In this document: one piece after another, positions 12,336 through 25,400 of the stretch | Layout of the letters: the number at the start of each line of letters is the position of its first letter | How positions within the stretch are numbered: position 1 is the stretch's first letter | Assembly: GCF_009905375.1 (NCBI RefSeq) | Contig: NC_133656.1 | Location: 242,104,401 to 242,168,400, forward strand | DNA from: Apium graveolens | Taxonomy: Eukaryota; Streptophyta; Magnoliopsida; Apiales; Apiaceae | Direction of reading: 5' to 3' | Length of the DNA stretch: 64,000 nt | Notes under the pieces: generated by a model | Told to the model about the DNA's origin: nothing | The model's input: only the letters and a program-made list of their open reading frames with translations | Database searches by the model: none | Position numbers and translations under genes: made by a program

Positions 12336-12929
12336 TTATGTGCTAAATTTCAAGCTGACCCTAAAGAATCTCATCTTATAGCTATTAAGAGGATATTTAG
12401 GTATCTTAAGCGGACTCCAAATATTGGAATTTGGTACCCTAAAGGTATAGGTTTTAACCTAGTTGGCTATAAAGATTCACATTTTGCAGGTTATAAGATT
12501 GACTAGAAAAGTAATTCAGGAAGCTATTAGTTTCTTGGAAGAAGGTTGGTATCATGGCATAGCAAGAAGCAGTACTCAGTATCCACATCAATTGCTGAAG
12601 CTGAATACATAGTTGCTGGAAGCTATTGTGCTCAAATCTTGTGTATGAGGAACCAACTCCGGGATTATGGTATGTTGATGTCAAAGATTCCAATATTTTG
12701 TGACAATACAAGTGCCATAGAAATCTCAAACAACCCAGTTCAACACTCAAGAACAAAGCATATCGATATCAAGTATCACTTTATCAGAGAGCATGTCACC
12801 AATGGCACTGTGAAATTACATTTTGTATCCACAGAGGATCAAATTGCAGACATCTTCACAAAACCACTTGATGAAAACATTTTCTCTAAGTTGGTTAGTG
12901 AACTTCGGATGTTAAATCTTTCTAATTAA
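12336..12929 (+). pseudogene. Sirevirus RT thumb / RNase H remnant
   Basis: It continues the polymerase of the previous entry after a stop. Visible are FQADPKESHLIA, SWHSKKQYSVSTSIAEAEY (RNase H active-site region), FCDNTSAIE, HSRTKHIDIKYHF and the C-terminal DIFTKPLDE block. Stops near 12335 and 12505 break it; the last open part is 12546-12929. It corresponds almost base for base to 45180-45780 in the second block copy. Confidence 0.75.
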
Positions 12930-15836
12930 TAAATTAGAAGTCAATAACTACAATTTGCATTAAATAAATTCACTTGTTATTCAATGTCAATATGATAAGG
13001 ACATGTGAATTTATGTGTCATTATTTATTTCTTGTAGTTCAAATATTTTTGTGCTTGTACCTTATTGATAGATATTTTAGCATGCTTATATTGATAAATT
13101 CTTTCAAAACAATTTAATCATAATTGGTTAAGTTATGAGTAAAGTTTAGTAGCATAATTTTGATTTAATTATTTGAGACTTTATCAATTCAATGATAAAA
13201 GTTTCAATTTTAATAATCAAAGTTGTTATTTGTTAATTTTGCTGGCCTTTAAATTATTTAATATTTAAAGAGGTTCATTGAAGTTAATTAGTAATTAGCA
13301 GCATAATTTATTTCATAAAAATATAATATTATCAAGTTTAATGATAATAGTTGTATTATTATGAATAATATTTTGAAGTACAGAAATTTTTCTAAGTATA
13401 GAGTTACTTGCGACCACAGTGCACTATAGGTCGCAAGTAAGTACTTGAACAAAAAACTTAAACTATTTTTGTTCTTGTTACAGGGGATACTAGTCGCAAG
13501 TAATTACTTAGATTTGAGTTAGTTGGGACAAGGCTATTCCCTGTAGTAGCTAAGTAAGACTAAAAAAACTTGATGATTACAAAGCTTGAAAGAGTGTCCT
13601 ATTTATAGGCCTCCATGGAACCTACTAGAATATGCAACTCCCTATGTACATGAAAAGCTAAAGGTCATAAACTCAAAAGACCATGAACTCAAAAGTCTTG
13701 AATCTCAAAGGTCTATTCTAGGTGGTTCCATGAACAATCAATATTATTGAAATAATAATCCAAGTTTAGCTTATAATTATTTTAACACACTGAAAGTCTA
13801 AAACAGAGAAAAAGACATGGTAATTAGGGACCCTTATGGTACTTCACAAAAAATTGGCCATTGCTGGGAAAAATTCGAAGGGAGAAATTAACCTGAATTG
13901 TATACCAAAGGAGATCCTTTTAGGGAGGGTTCAAAGCTCGTCAAATGCAAAGTGGTATGTGACTATGTTAAACTAGCGCAAAGAGAGAGTCATATTCAAG
14001 TCTATTACATGAATTTTTTAACACGGTTAATTAAGCTCAATTATAGGTGTAAACTAAACCGAGCCAACTTGAAATCGACTCGATAAAATGAGTTCAACTC
14101 GACTCGAACTCACTATAGAGCTCGAGTTTGTACATATTTTTAGGCTTGATAAAAAAACTCGAGTCGAGCCGAGTTTTTTTGAGGTTGACTCGAAATTGAC
14201 TCGATTCGAACTCGAACTCAATTAATTTTTTTTACGAAAAATCATTCGGGTATTTGTTAATTTATACTTCATCACCCAACTATTTAGGAAAATTAACTTT
14301 ACAAACTAATTTACCAGTTTTTCATATATTGACGTGCATTATTATGTTATTATTAGATTTAGTAAAAAAATTCAATTTAAAATATTTTGTTATATTATAT
14401 TAATTTATACTTTCTTATAATTAATTTATAAAATCAATTTATATCTCTTTGTTTAGTTCGGCATATTTGGGTATCATGTATAGGTTCCATTTTCGGTAGC
14501 CATATTTGGTATATGTTGGTTAACCGAAAAAATTCGATTTCGATTTTGGTTAACCGAATGCACACCCCTAGACTGAATATACCATTCAAATGCTAATATT
14601 CATTTGTATAATAAATTACTAGGTATGATAAATTACACTTTCAATTTCATCTCCCTTTAATAATTTAAACAGCTCTAGTTATTGATTTTAATCGAAGAAT
14701 ACTTGAAACTTAAATATAATTTCTTTGAACAATACAATATTATTAGCACGCTTATATTGATAAATTATTTGAAAATAATTTGTGTGCTTGTACCTAATTG
14801 ATAGATATTTTAGCACGCTTATATTGATAAATTATTTGAAAATAATTTAATCATAATTGGTTAAGTTATGAGTAAAGTTTAGTAGCATAATTTTGATTTA
14901 ATTATTTGAGACTTTATCAATTCAATGATAAAAGTTTCAATTTTAATAATAAAAGTTGTTATTTGTTAATTTTAGTGGCCTTTAAATTATTTAATATTTA
15001 AAGAGATTCATTAAAGTTAATTAGTAATTAGTAGCATAATTTATTTCATAAAAATATAATATTATCAAGTTTAATGATAATAGTTGTATTATTATGAACT
15101 AATATTTTGAAGTACAAAATTTTTTCTAAGTACAGAGTTACTTGCGACCACAGTGCACTATAAATCGCAAGTAAGTACTTAAACTATTTTTCTTCTTGTT
15201 ACAGGGGATACTAGTCGCAAGTAACTACTTAGATTTGAGTTAGTTACGACAAGGCTATTCCCTGTAGTAGCTAAGTAAGACTAAAAAAAACTGTATCAGA
15301 GTTAACATCACTGTGGTCGCAAGTAACTACATAGTTTTTCCAAGTTACTGCTTAGGTTACTTGCAACCCCTGTGAACTATAGGTCGCAAGTAACTGTCTT
15401 ATTTTTTTTCTTCTGCGTTACTGCTGTGTATTTATGTGATCTCTCGGTTCATATATTTTATATATATACACACAGTCGCAAGTAAGGACGATAAAAGAGA
15501 GAATAATTTTCAATCGATTGGAACAGTACTCAAATTATGCTAAAATCTCTAAAAATTGCAGATTTGTGAAGCCCGCGACCTACTCTATCATTTGACTGTA
15601 AAATCACTCATTTTCACTGGTTAATTTGATAGATCTTAAACTGTGATTTCTAAGGAATAAGGCTTTGTTTGGTTTGTACTTAATTGATTATTCTTATTAT
15701 TTGCTCTCTAGTGTTCTGTTATTGCATATTTGCTCCGCATAAATTTGTGTATTTTGCATATTAGTCTCGTGTTATTATTTCAAGTGCACAATAAATTTGT
15801 TTTACGGTCAAAATGTTATTCTCATTTTTAATTAAA
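12930..15836 (+). repeat. Sirevirus pol-to-ORF spacer, internally duplicated, with GGTCGCAAGTAA hairpins
   Basis: No gene is present. The spacer sequence appears twice (about 13060-13571 and 14741-15280), separated by repeat copy B (13572-14739). It carries the 12-mer GGTCGCAAGTAA and its complement as inverted pairs, for example TTACTTGCGACC at 13404-13415 with GGTCGCAAGTAA at 13429-13440. In copy II (45782-46941) the spacer is single and uninterrupted. Confidence 0.65.
13572..14739. repeat. Repeat copy B inserted in the Sirevirus spacer
   Basis: 13974-14739 is the paralogue of 1743-2499 and preserves the empty site (AAAC-TAG-CGCAAAG) for the CACTA that ends at 1742. 13572-13973 has no recognised coding content; an ORF of 62 codons at 13898 is probably fortuitous. 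Flanking duplicated spacer sequence suggests it arrived with a local duplication rather than by simple transposition. Confidence 0.5.
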
Positions 15837-18800
15837 ATAGAGGAAAATATTACGATACCTAAAATAAATTATGTCTCGGTTATAAATCGCTATCCAGCTC
15901 ACATGGGCTATTTTGAAAATTGGATTCGCTTTTTAGACGAGCACTCGATTGTGCATGATGCTTTAACTACTAATGTCTAATTAAATGATGAGCTCCTCAG
16001 AAACATTCACACCTCAGCTAAAGACACATCAGATGAGATCAACTAAGCTTCATTGAGAATGATTTCAATGAACATCTTCATTTTCCTCGGGATGATTTCG
16101 ATGATTTACCAAGGGACTGGGAAGTATTTAGCTTCTTCAAGGCCATAAGAACCACCATGCCTAATGACAAGTATCCAAAGCACTTCAACAAAAGTCATCT
16201 ACCCAAACCTTGGAACTTATTCTTCAACATTCTATCCTTCTGTCTGTCTCCCAAGATTGGTGGACTTCATGGACTATCACATTTCATGAGGCTAGTTGGA
16301 GTGGCTATTGCTCGTAATCTTCGAATCCACTTTGGACGTCTGATAATGCAAAAGATATTGGAAAACCAAGCTCAAAAACTAGATTATATCTTATATGTCA
16401 AGTTCCTCCAGATTGTTCTCAATGGTAAGCTCACAGAAGCTCAGAAGGCCTTGGTTCACACAGACAATATGGAAAATTCACAAGTCGTGTCCTCAAAAAT
16501 GGTGGGTAAACTGTTCAGACAAACTCCTTTTTCCAATAACAACCCCATTTATGTGACGAACTTCATGCAAAAATACTTTAACTCCATTGCTCAAGAACCT
16601 GTCTCTAGGACTAAAGATGATCACGAACCTGATGCTGGAAATGAGGATGATCAAGAGGCAGAGGCTGAATAAGAAGCAGATCATCAGCCTAATCCTAACG
16701 CTCAACCAATGGATGTTGACCAAGAACATGTAATTGTTGAACAGTCAGAAGAGGTTTCTCAACCTGAAGCTGCTGAACATCAAGAAGAAGCTGATCCAAA
16801 TCAACCAGAGAAAAATGTTTAAAGGCCAGAATTTACAGGTATGAATGAATCTTCTATGAGTACTACTTTTGATGATTTGATTGACACTGATTCACGTAAT
16901 CTTGGTGACTTTCACACACAACTTGCCTGAGAGCAATTACAGTCAGGAGGCAGTGAGTTTGTATTCCCACAAATTCATAACAACCCTCTAGACCCCATAA
17001 ATACATATCAAACTCTCTTAGCCCAATCCCTGGCGTATAAGGAGCCTTTGTGTATAGAGGGAGAAACTGCACAGGATACAACAAATAAGAAAGGTACTTT
17101 GAGCGAACCCACAACTCTGTCTCCAACGAAGCAAAACAGTATCCCCACTAAGATAATTGTAACCTCCCATGTATCTTCCCAAAATGATACAATGGATGAA
17201 AAGGCACATAAACAGTTACCGGATCCACCTTCTCAACAAGTTGGGTCTATTGAAATTCGCCCGTTGGCCACGACATCCTATAATGAGTCAAACACACTCT
17301 CATATCTTCCAGCTCTTGAAGTTTTATATGAGTCAAGGTCCTTCAATGGATCAACTGCCTTCACAGGTGTTAGGAGAGAGTGTTGTAATCACTGCCACAT
17401 CTAGCACAACACTTACCTCCCCAGGACTAAAAACCCTGGATACATCTGTGGATAGGGGATCCGATATTGGTGCGGATCGGAAACCTATTGGGGATGAACC
17501 AGATTCAACTGGTGAGCATACGGGGAAAGTGTCTTCACCGACACTGGAGGAAGCTGAGGAACAGATGCCAAATATGACATCCTCACTGATCCTCCCAAAA
17601 ATTTAAACTCTTGACCAGTTATCTCATGATGACATGCAACTTGTCTTGAACAAGGATCGAGAATCACGAACTCCCATTGCACCACTGTTGACCTCTTTAA
17701 GGATGGCTTTAGTGCTTTCTGCAGGTACATCTTCTGGATCTCGGAGCTATGAACGGAGTGTATCCGTGAGGGTGAGTGAAACACAAACCCCTAAACCGAG
17801 TTATAGAGTGTTGAGTGATACACTATGAGAAGCCCGTGAGACACCTACCTCCCAAAATACACCTATAGACATGTCACGATATGTAACCAAATCTTACCTT
17901 AAGTAGTTAGCATTTAAAGATAGCTATTTCAAAGAACAACTGGCTCTCAAGGATCAATATCTCAAAGATGAACTGTCTTTCAGGGATCATCAGATTGCAT
18001 ATCTTTCTGAATAACTTGACCTTCGACAAGCATCATTTTCTAGTTTACGGGAATTCGTGGAGCAATCTCTCTCTCACTCAGGAAAGGGAAAAGCAATTGC
18101 CAATATTGAGCCAAAGATCTCAGTTAGAAAGCAAGCGACAATCCCTATCTCCTCTGGAATAGCTTTTGCCAGTACTGGGCCAAAGACCTTAATCAGTAAG
18201 CAAGTGTCTGTTTCAAAATCACCTACTCAAGAGATCCATGTCTTGATCTTGCATGCTTAATCAACCCCAGCTCTGAAGGATAACATAACTGAGGGAGAGA
18301 AATGGGTGGAGCAAGAAAAAGTAGTTGCTGCTGTGAACTTAATTCAAGATGCTTTTAAAGCAGCTGATTCTGGATATGATGAGTTTGGAGATGAGCTTCA
18401 AGAAGAAGAGGAGAGTATTGATGAAAAGGTGTTACTAAAGTAAAGACATACTGCTGAGAAGAGTTCTACAACTCAGGGGGAGCAATTAATATCAAAACAA
18501 GAACATCTGAGCAAAGTCATTACAACTCAGAGGAATCTTCTGTCGGAGATATATGCTCCAAAGCCCCTATTCTTGGAGTACGAACTGGAGGAAGGAGAGA
18601 TAGACGAGAGTGATGTTCCTAAGGGGTACGAACCTAGATTTGAAGAAGTGGTCACGGAGGAGAGAAAGATTATCTCTGAGGACTAGGAATATGAAGATGA
18701 AGATGCCTTCTCGGATGACTATTTGTTATATGGATTACAGGAGAAATTTAACCGATCTTATGAAGAAATTCAAGGAGAGATTGAAAGATCAAGAGCTAGA

Positions 18801-20080
18801 GTGCAAAGAGCCATACAGAGAAGGGAAGCAAGAGAAGCAAAAGAATTATATCTTCGGGCTAACAGGAGAGGAAAGGAATGGGATGAGATAAAAGTAAAAT
18901 GGAAAAATCTGAAAACTATCATAAGTTAGACCTTGACAACCGGAATCTTCTAAACACTATGGAGAAGTACATAGAGGATTATCCCAGTATTCATGAGTTC
19001 TATGATCAGTTCTATAGGATAATCACTGGTACCACTGTGAATATTCTTAAGAATGGATGGAAAATCACTGCCGATCACAGAGATGGACTTCAAATAAAGA
19101 TCTCTACTAGTGTATTGAAGAAACTAAATATTGTGGAACTATTTGTCTTAGCATCAAAAATCCCTTGGTTGAAAAGGAATGAGAATGAATACTTCAGAGA
19201 CAAGCTTCAGAAAATGATGATGGATGTGTCTCCTCAAGCATTCTCTTACCCATTCGTGATCAAAGTATTTGCAGATGGAAAGTCAACTTTCCTGGAAAGT
19301 CAACTCATGAGCAAAAGAGTAAAATTGGAGGCACCATGAGTCAAAAAATCAGAAGCAGGCTTTAGAGCTGCTGAAGTTCTATATGTTTCCAAGCTCAATG
19401 ATAAAATGATCGGGGAGACAGAGAAGGACGTGAAGAAAATTAAAAGAGATTATCATGAGATGGTGTTCATAAATGGAGAGCCAGAAATTAATCTTCTAAA
19501 AGATAGTGAACCTATCATCAGCACTAATAGTGAAGGGCATCTAGTCTTTGAGATTAACAAAGCAAAGATTAAGATCAACGATTTCAGAACAAGCGAATTA
19601 GAATCAATACATCAAGCCTTGATGGATGTCAAACTATCCACATGTAAAAAGGACAAGATTGCTTTAATTCCAATCATAAGAATACTTGATGAGGTAGTGG
19701 AAGAAGAATCGATTAACGACACCAAAAGAGTACGAGGACATCCTAAAAGGATAACAGTCTTCGTAATGTCAAAAAGATCTACCATGTTGTTTGAACTTAT
19801 TCCTAAGTGCTCCAAAATCAGGAATTTCTAGTTGATACTTAATAAACTGAATAATCCACCTCCCATTAAAGCACTTGAAATAGACGCTCGTGATTTGGTC
19901 CAAGCTAGACTGAATGACCTTCTGGATAGAATTAAAGGGTCATCTCTCCCACACTCAACAAAATCAACAGGTCCTAGAAAAAAAGCTACCAAGAGAAAGT
20001 CTGATCAGACTCAATCCATTCAAGAAAGAGAAGGTAGTCAAGGCAAGAAGCTCAAGAAAACAAAAACAAATAAGACATAG
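15837..20080 (+). pseudogene. Sirevirus extra ORF downstream of pol, second copy in block I
   Basis: This is the most complete view of the extra ORF in block I, about 4.2 kb (roughly 1,400 codons before decay). The ATG seen in copy II (46942) is ATA here. The order is a conserved N-terminal block (about codons 1-200, including PRDWEVFSFFKAIR and HFMRLVGVAIA), an acidic region, a Ser/Thr/Pro-rich middle with LDQLSHDDMQL-type repeats, a coiled coil of KEQLALKDQYLKDEL units, a second conserved globular part (MEKYIEDYPSIHEFYDQF, DGLQIKISTSVLKKL), and a Lys-rich C-terminus ending KKLKKTKTNKT. About ten stops or frameshifts are scattered through it. It ends 185 bp before the 3' LTR. The function is unknown; its position equals the env-like gene of Sireviruses. 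Confidence 0.65.
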
Positions 20081-20255
20081 ATTATCCGTTCAAGCTAGAG
20101 GAACACTTCTTTGTAATTTGTAATTTAAGAAATCTGGAATTGAATATGTAATCCAGAATGTATTTAATATCTTAATATATTTTGAGGTTGTACTTTTTCA
20201 TATTGATAGTTGAGTTATCTTTAGGGATTCGCTTGTCAAACTCTAACAATCAAAT

Positions 20256-20264
20256 AGGGGGAGA
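20256..20264 (+). promoter_or_regulatory. Polypurine tract of Sirevirus copy I
   Basis: AGGGGGAGA lies immediately upstream of the 3' LTR start (TGTAAAGC at 20266), the expected plus-strand primer site. The same tract occurs at 53810-53818 in block II. Confidence 0.8.
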
Positions 20265-20265
20265 T

Positions 20266-21568
20266 TGTAAAGCATAATGTAACGTAATATGTAATCGAGG
20301 AATTATAAATCAATGTAAAATAGAAATAGATAAACAATATTAAATTATGAAACACGGGATCCCTAATGATGAAGACTAGATATATACAAAGAATCAAAAG
20401 ATGGAATTGATGTTTTAAGTTCATAATCAAGTCATGGGAAGAAGTTCATTAACATGTTCAAGCCTCCATGAAGAATAAGATGTCAAAGGACTTCCAGTGT
20501 CAGTGAAATGATTTGATTTAAAGTATTGAAGATTAGGGGTTCAGTGATTGAAGCACTGAATAATCAAGCAAGGTGTATCAGCACAGCATTAGAAAAGAAT
20601 TTGAAATAAATTAATTCATGTTAGTTATTTTTGAACCAGAACAGTGCACCAAGCATCAGCATATTAGAAAGGGTTTAATTCAGTTATACAGAAAGATCAA
20701 TGTTAATACAATTATTAGAGTCAAGAATTTTTCTAAGTCAAAGATCCACTGCCAAGACAACTAGATCCCAAGTAAATTGCAAGGAACAAAAATTGGCTAA
20801 GGCAAAATAGCTTGCGATCCTGGTCGCAAGTATCTCATTCAGGGAGCTACAGGTCGCAAGTAACTTTATGACTTGGGAAATATGCATCCTCCTAGAAGCA
20901 CAAGGTCGAAAGTAACCTGTACAGAGAAAGACAGGTCGCAAGTAAGTATTAGAGATGAAATTAAGGAAAAATCCTACACAGGTCTCCCTAGGTCGCAAGT
21001 AACTTTGCCCTAGGGAACTCGGTCGCAAGTAAATGCTTAAGGAGAAATTTGCTAAGGCAAAACTACCTGTGATGTTCTGGTCGCAAGTAAGTGACTAGAA
21101 AAGACTACTAGTGGTCGCAAGTAAAGTAGCAACCAAAGAACTCTCTCATGTCGCAAGTAACTACTTGGTTCTGTTATTGTGAATTATAAATGCAGCAATT
21201 CAAGGATTTGAATGGACTGAAATGTGCCACCTGCCCAAAGGAATTGAAGTCTACAAAGCAGAAAATGAATACAATTTCATTTGGTAATCTTCCTCAGCCA
21301 ACAGAAAGTATTTTTACGGGAGCTCCATTAAAGACTTCATTTATTAAGCTTGTAAACACAAAGTTGTGCTGTTGAATTTATCGTAGCTAATCAATTTATT
21401 GATTAGATTGTAGCAACCTCAAGGTTTATATTAATAAAATAATATATTTCTCGAATTATTTTGTGTCTATTTTAATTCCGTACTTATAACAAAGAACTTG
21501 AAACGAATCGAAAAAGATTGTAGGTATCGTATTCAATCCCCCCCTTATACGTTAATTTGGAACTAACA
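20266..21568 (+). repeat. 3' LTR of Sirevirus copy I (1,303 bp) with GGTCGCAAGTAA cluster
   Basis: It starts TGTAAAGCATAATG after the polypurine tract and ends GGAACTAACA before the ATAAC target duplication. Between about 20820 and 21165 there are nine copies of GGTCGCAAGTAA or one-mismatch variants, all in the same orientation. The counterpart in block II is 53820-55106. Confidence 0.8.
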
Positions 21569-21573
21569 ATAAC

Positions 21574-24500
21574 ATTTGTAAACTTGTTTCTAGATCTCTA
21601 CTTTATGGAAACAATATTATTTTTTGACTTCTACAACTATTAATTTGCACTTTTATCAAATTTTGGAAGCGGCTTATGTTGATGAACGGTTATACAACGG
21701 TGGTCTTTATGAATTAACGTCATAAGTGGAAGCTTAATTTCCATCTCAATATGTGACATTAGATTGTGTTACATATTCAGCTCCTGGCTACTGTTGTTTT
21801 ATTGATCTACGACTGTATACCTCTACAATCATCTAGTACTTCATGATTGTGATTCAGGTTGAGCACAACATTTTCATGCATTCATTTTACATATTAAGTG
21901 TAACATGTGTATTCGGTGGTTCCTTATTTAACACTATGCATAACTCATTGGTAACCTCTATTTTTATGAAGAAAACCGATAAAATGAATATGCTAATGAA
22001 GGCTACAGATTCAGATATTTGGATAAAAGGAAGAAACTTATAATATCCTAACCGCTCATGTTATTTTGGTGATTGATTTTTTAATATGCTAGTTTTAACC
22101 TGTGTCGGGGGGAGTAAAAGACCAGGGAAGGTTTGGACCCTCCCTAAAATTGGTCCAAATTGTTTTTTTAAGAAAGCCCAATGTAAAAGTTCCCCAAAAA
22201 ATACACATTCACAAAACTCATGCATCAGCACATACACATCAATGAGAAATTCAGAAAACAGAGAAATGTGATAAGAGAAGAGAGATGTGACCGAGAGAGA
22301 TGTGATAATAGTGAACAAAAACGGATAAGTGATAATAATTTGTAACATGATAGGGGACGAATGGTTAAATGTTTAAATAATTTATTGATAATATATATTG
22401 AGCGTTATATTTTCCTAAGGATGAAAACTGAAGATGTACTTCAAACGTTCGGAGCGTGGACGGGAACGCTGATAACATATAATTGTAATAAAATATGTTT
22501 TTCATGATATTGTTTTGCACTTTTCTACTTTTAGTTGAGAATTTTTTTAGCTTATTTTCGTCTTCTCTCTGATTTCAACAACTCTCATTCTTTACACTTC
22601 TTTCGAGCCGCTTATCACTGCTTTAGGTAGCACTATGGCCTTCAAAAAAAAATTACAATTTTGCTTTTATAAAAACGTAAATTTTAATTATTTTTTGCAA
22701 AATGACTTTTTTGGGGAAAAAATGTATGCAATTTTACAACTGAAATTAACCAAATCAACTTTATTGAAAATTTAGGAATAATAATCGGTGGTTGAAAATT
22801 GCATTTAAAGTTACACCCAACTTACAAAATCTTGTATCTGTAATTGGGATTTGCATTTAATATTGGATTTGTTAAATCAAATGTACCTTTGTTAAATGTA
22901 ATCAAAAACAGTTTTAATTATTTTGCTAAAACAAAAGTCTCATTTTCTCTAGTTACAAACCATATTTTATTGCGTATATTTTAGCACTTTTGCTCGTTTT
23001 CCTTTATTTAATTAATTCATAAATTAATAAACTTCATAGAAATTTTAGAAAATTCAAACAACACATCTCACAAGAAAACAAACACCAATATTTCGCCAAA
23101 AACATTTTCCTATACTTTTTCATAAAAAATAATAAGAAAATATTTAATCCACATAATACATTACACTATCGACACACATTGTTAAACACAATAAATCACA
23201 AAGTTCCAAAAATTTTCTTCTCTAGGTAGTACTAGGGGTGAGCAAAACCAAATCAAAATCGAGAAACTGAACTGAATCGTATAATTTCAGTTCTGTTTGG
23301 TTTGATTTTTCAAAAAATTCGGTTAATTCATTTTTCGGTTTTAACCAAAATAATATTGGTTCAGTTCGGGTAATCTAAAAATAAATTCGGTTTAACTGAA
23401 ATAACCAAAATCTAAATATATATATTTTTTAAATTATATTATATATATATAATGTAATATAGTAAATATAAAAAAAAAACAGACTCTATGTATCATCAAT
23501 TGGTTAGAATGTATGTATCTTCAATTTTTTACATATATAATATAATATGTATTCTTTTAATATTTTGAATTATTTTTTGTATCCATTTTAAATTATTTTG
23601 ACAAATTTTCAAATATTTCGATTTTCAGAAACCAAACCGAATTAACCGAAATAATTCAGTTCGGTTTGTGCATAAGTTTGGTTCGGTTGGGTTCGATTAG
23701 GAAAAAATTATCACTTCGGTTTTCGGTCAGCAAACGTAAACTATAGCCTTTAAATATATGTATTTAATTTTTTTGTAATAAACGTAAACTTTTAAAAAAA
23801 AATTGCAAAACGATTTTTTTTAAGAAAAAGACGAGCTATACAATTTTACAACTGAAATTAACCAAAATTAATTTTAAAAATTAATTGAAAATAATAATAA
23901 TCATGAGACTACTCTAATAGAAACCAATTTTAGAATATAAAATAGAAACTGAATAATATTTTTTTAAAATTACTTTGAAATATATCAAATATGGTATGCA
24001 TCGATCGTTGAGCGATGGAGAAAAATACAGTGAATTCGGATTTAAAAAGTCATACCCTTTAACCGGAAAAATCAATTTAAAAATGGAGGGTAAAAACTGA
24101 GATTTTCTGTTGTAGGGTGCAAATTAGTTGGGTGTGATATTTTAAGGGGAATCAGACATTAAATTAAATTGAACTAATGATTTATTAATATCTAATTTAT
24201 ATTCTAATTTAATTTTTATTTGATCATTTGCCTAATAATCATATTTAGTTGAAAATTGCATTTAAGGTTGCACCCAATCTACAAAATCTTGTAATTGTAA
24301 TTGTATTTGGTTGGAAGTTGCATTTTGGATTTGTTAAATTAAATGTAATCCTCTTAGAGATTGTTTGGTTTAGCTCATTCTCATATTTCAAACCCATATG
24401 TGGTATTTAGTTGACTATTTTAAAATTAGATACCATTTCTTATACCCATCTAGAATTAAATTTGATACATGTGGATTTAAGAGAGTGGTATGAGGTATAA

Positions 24501-25400
24501 ATTAAATTTCATTATCTCATTTTTATTTATAAAGTTGAATACAATCTTAAAACATATATGTTAAATATCATGTTGTTTAATTTTAAATACGTTATGCTTA
24601 TTTTTATTTAATACAAATTATTAATACTTTTTTTTATTTAAATATTATAAATGAACAATGAAATTTTAAAATTTTAATTTTTTAATCACTTATATTTATT
24701 TATTGTTGTTTGTAAGTTGTATAACAACTTAAATTCGACATATGCAATATATAAAAATTTGATTCAATCAATGAATCAAAAATATTTAAATTAAAGAGAT
24801 TTCATTCCAGCACCGAAACAACACATGATATGAGGATTGATTTCTGAACCCCATGTCGGTTCAACCTGATTCCTTATTCCAAACCCAAATCGCCTTCTGA
24901 ACCAAACGACCCCTTAAATGTAATCAAAAACAATTTTAATTATTTTGCATAAGCAGAAGTCGCACTTGGTTACAAACCATATTTTTATTACGAATATTTA
25001 TAGAAAGCAGCAAAATCGTAAAAAAGCTTTAAAAAGTTAGCACTTTTGATCATTTTCCTTCATTTAATTAATTCAGAATAAATACCTTTCATAGAAATTT
25101 TAGAAAATTCAAACAACACATCTCACAAAAAAATAAACACCCATACTTCCAAAATAAATAAATTCCTCTACTTTTTCATAAAAAATAATAAAAAAATATT
25201 AAATCTACAAAATACATTACAACAACATAACACATATTGACACATATTGTCAAACACAGTAAATCACAAAGTTCCAAAAAATTTCTTCTCTAGAACCCAC
25301 TAGATCACACCAAAAAACAAATTTCTATCTACCACCCTCAAAATTTAAAAAAAAAAACTCCAAAAATTAAAATAGAGTACAAATTATATTACAACCTTGG
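21574..25400. other. Intergenic DNA upstream of the PHD gene: psbA insert, duplicated repeats, AACCGAA-rich remnant
   Basis: Apart from the psbA insert no coding sequence is seen. A segment beginning GCTTTAGGTAGCACTATGGCC (22619) and running to about 23225 recurs in diverged form at about 23735-25293. An AACCGAACC-rich, hAT-MITE-like remnant starting TAGGGGTGAGCAAAACC (23234) lies between them. The equivalent stretch in block II is 55112-58140, where the MITE-like part is longer (56846-57390). Confidence 0.5.
21655..22099 (+). pseudogene. psbA: Nuclear integrant of plastid DNA: decayed psbA (D1 protein) fragment
   Basis: The translation in shifting frames matches the C-terminal half of photosystem II protein D1. 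VDERLYNGG near the start, then YSAPG, then [37 protein letters not shown] and EETYNI follow D1 order. Internal deletions and many C/G-to-T/A changes have destroyed the frame. Such inserts (NUPTs) are common in plant nuclear genomes and are not expressed as D1. The same insert with the same deletions is at 55199-55637, showing that it predates the block duplication. Confidence 0.85.

Larger units (their letters stand above)
4952..21568 (+). mobile_element. Rearranged Sirevirus-type Ty1-copia element, copy I
   Basis: A 5' LTR fragment starts TGTAAAGCATAATG at 4952 and the complete 3' LTR ends AACTAACA at 21568. Both are flanked by the same 5-bp ATAAC (947-951 of the 4.9-kb line, i.e. 4947-4951, and 21569-21573), so they bound one original insertion. 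The polypurine tract AGGGGGAGA (20256-20264) abuts the 3' LTR. Gag, protease and integrase are missing. The order is now LTR fragment, extra ORF (partial), RT/RNase H, spacer, extra ORF (second copy), LTR, so the interior has been rearranged by recombination. A separate LTR-like element (7993-11544) is nested inside. Confidence 0.8.

Noticed and set aside
20820..21165. CRISPR-like reading of the GGTCGCAAGTAA cluster
   Set aside because: The 12-mer is too short, spacing is irregular, the strand is fixed, and it lies within an LTR present twice.
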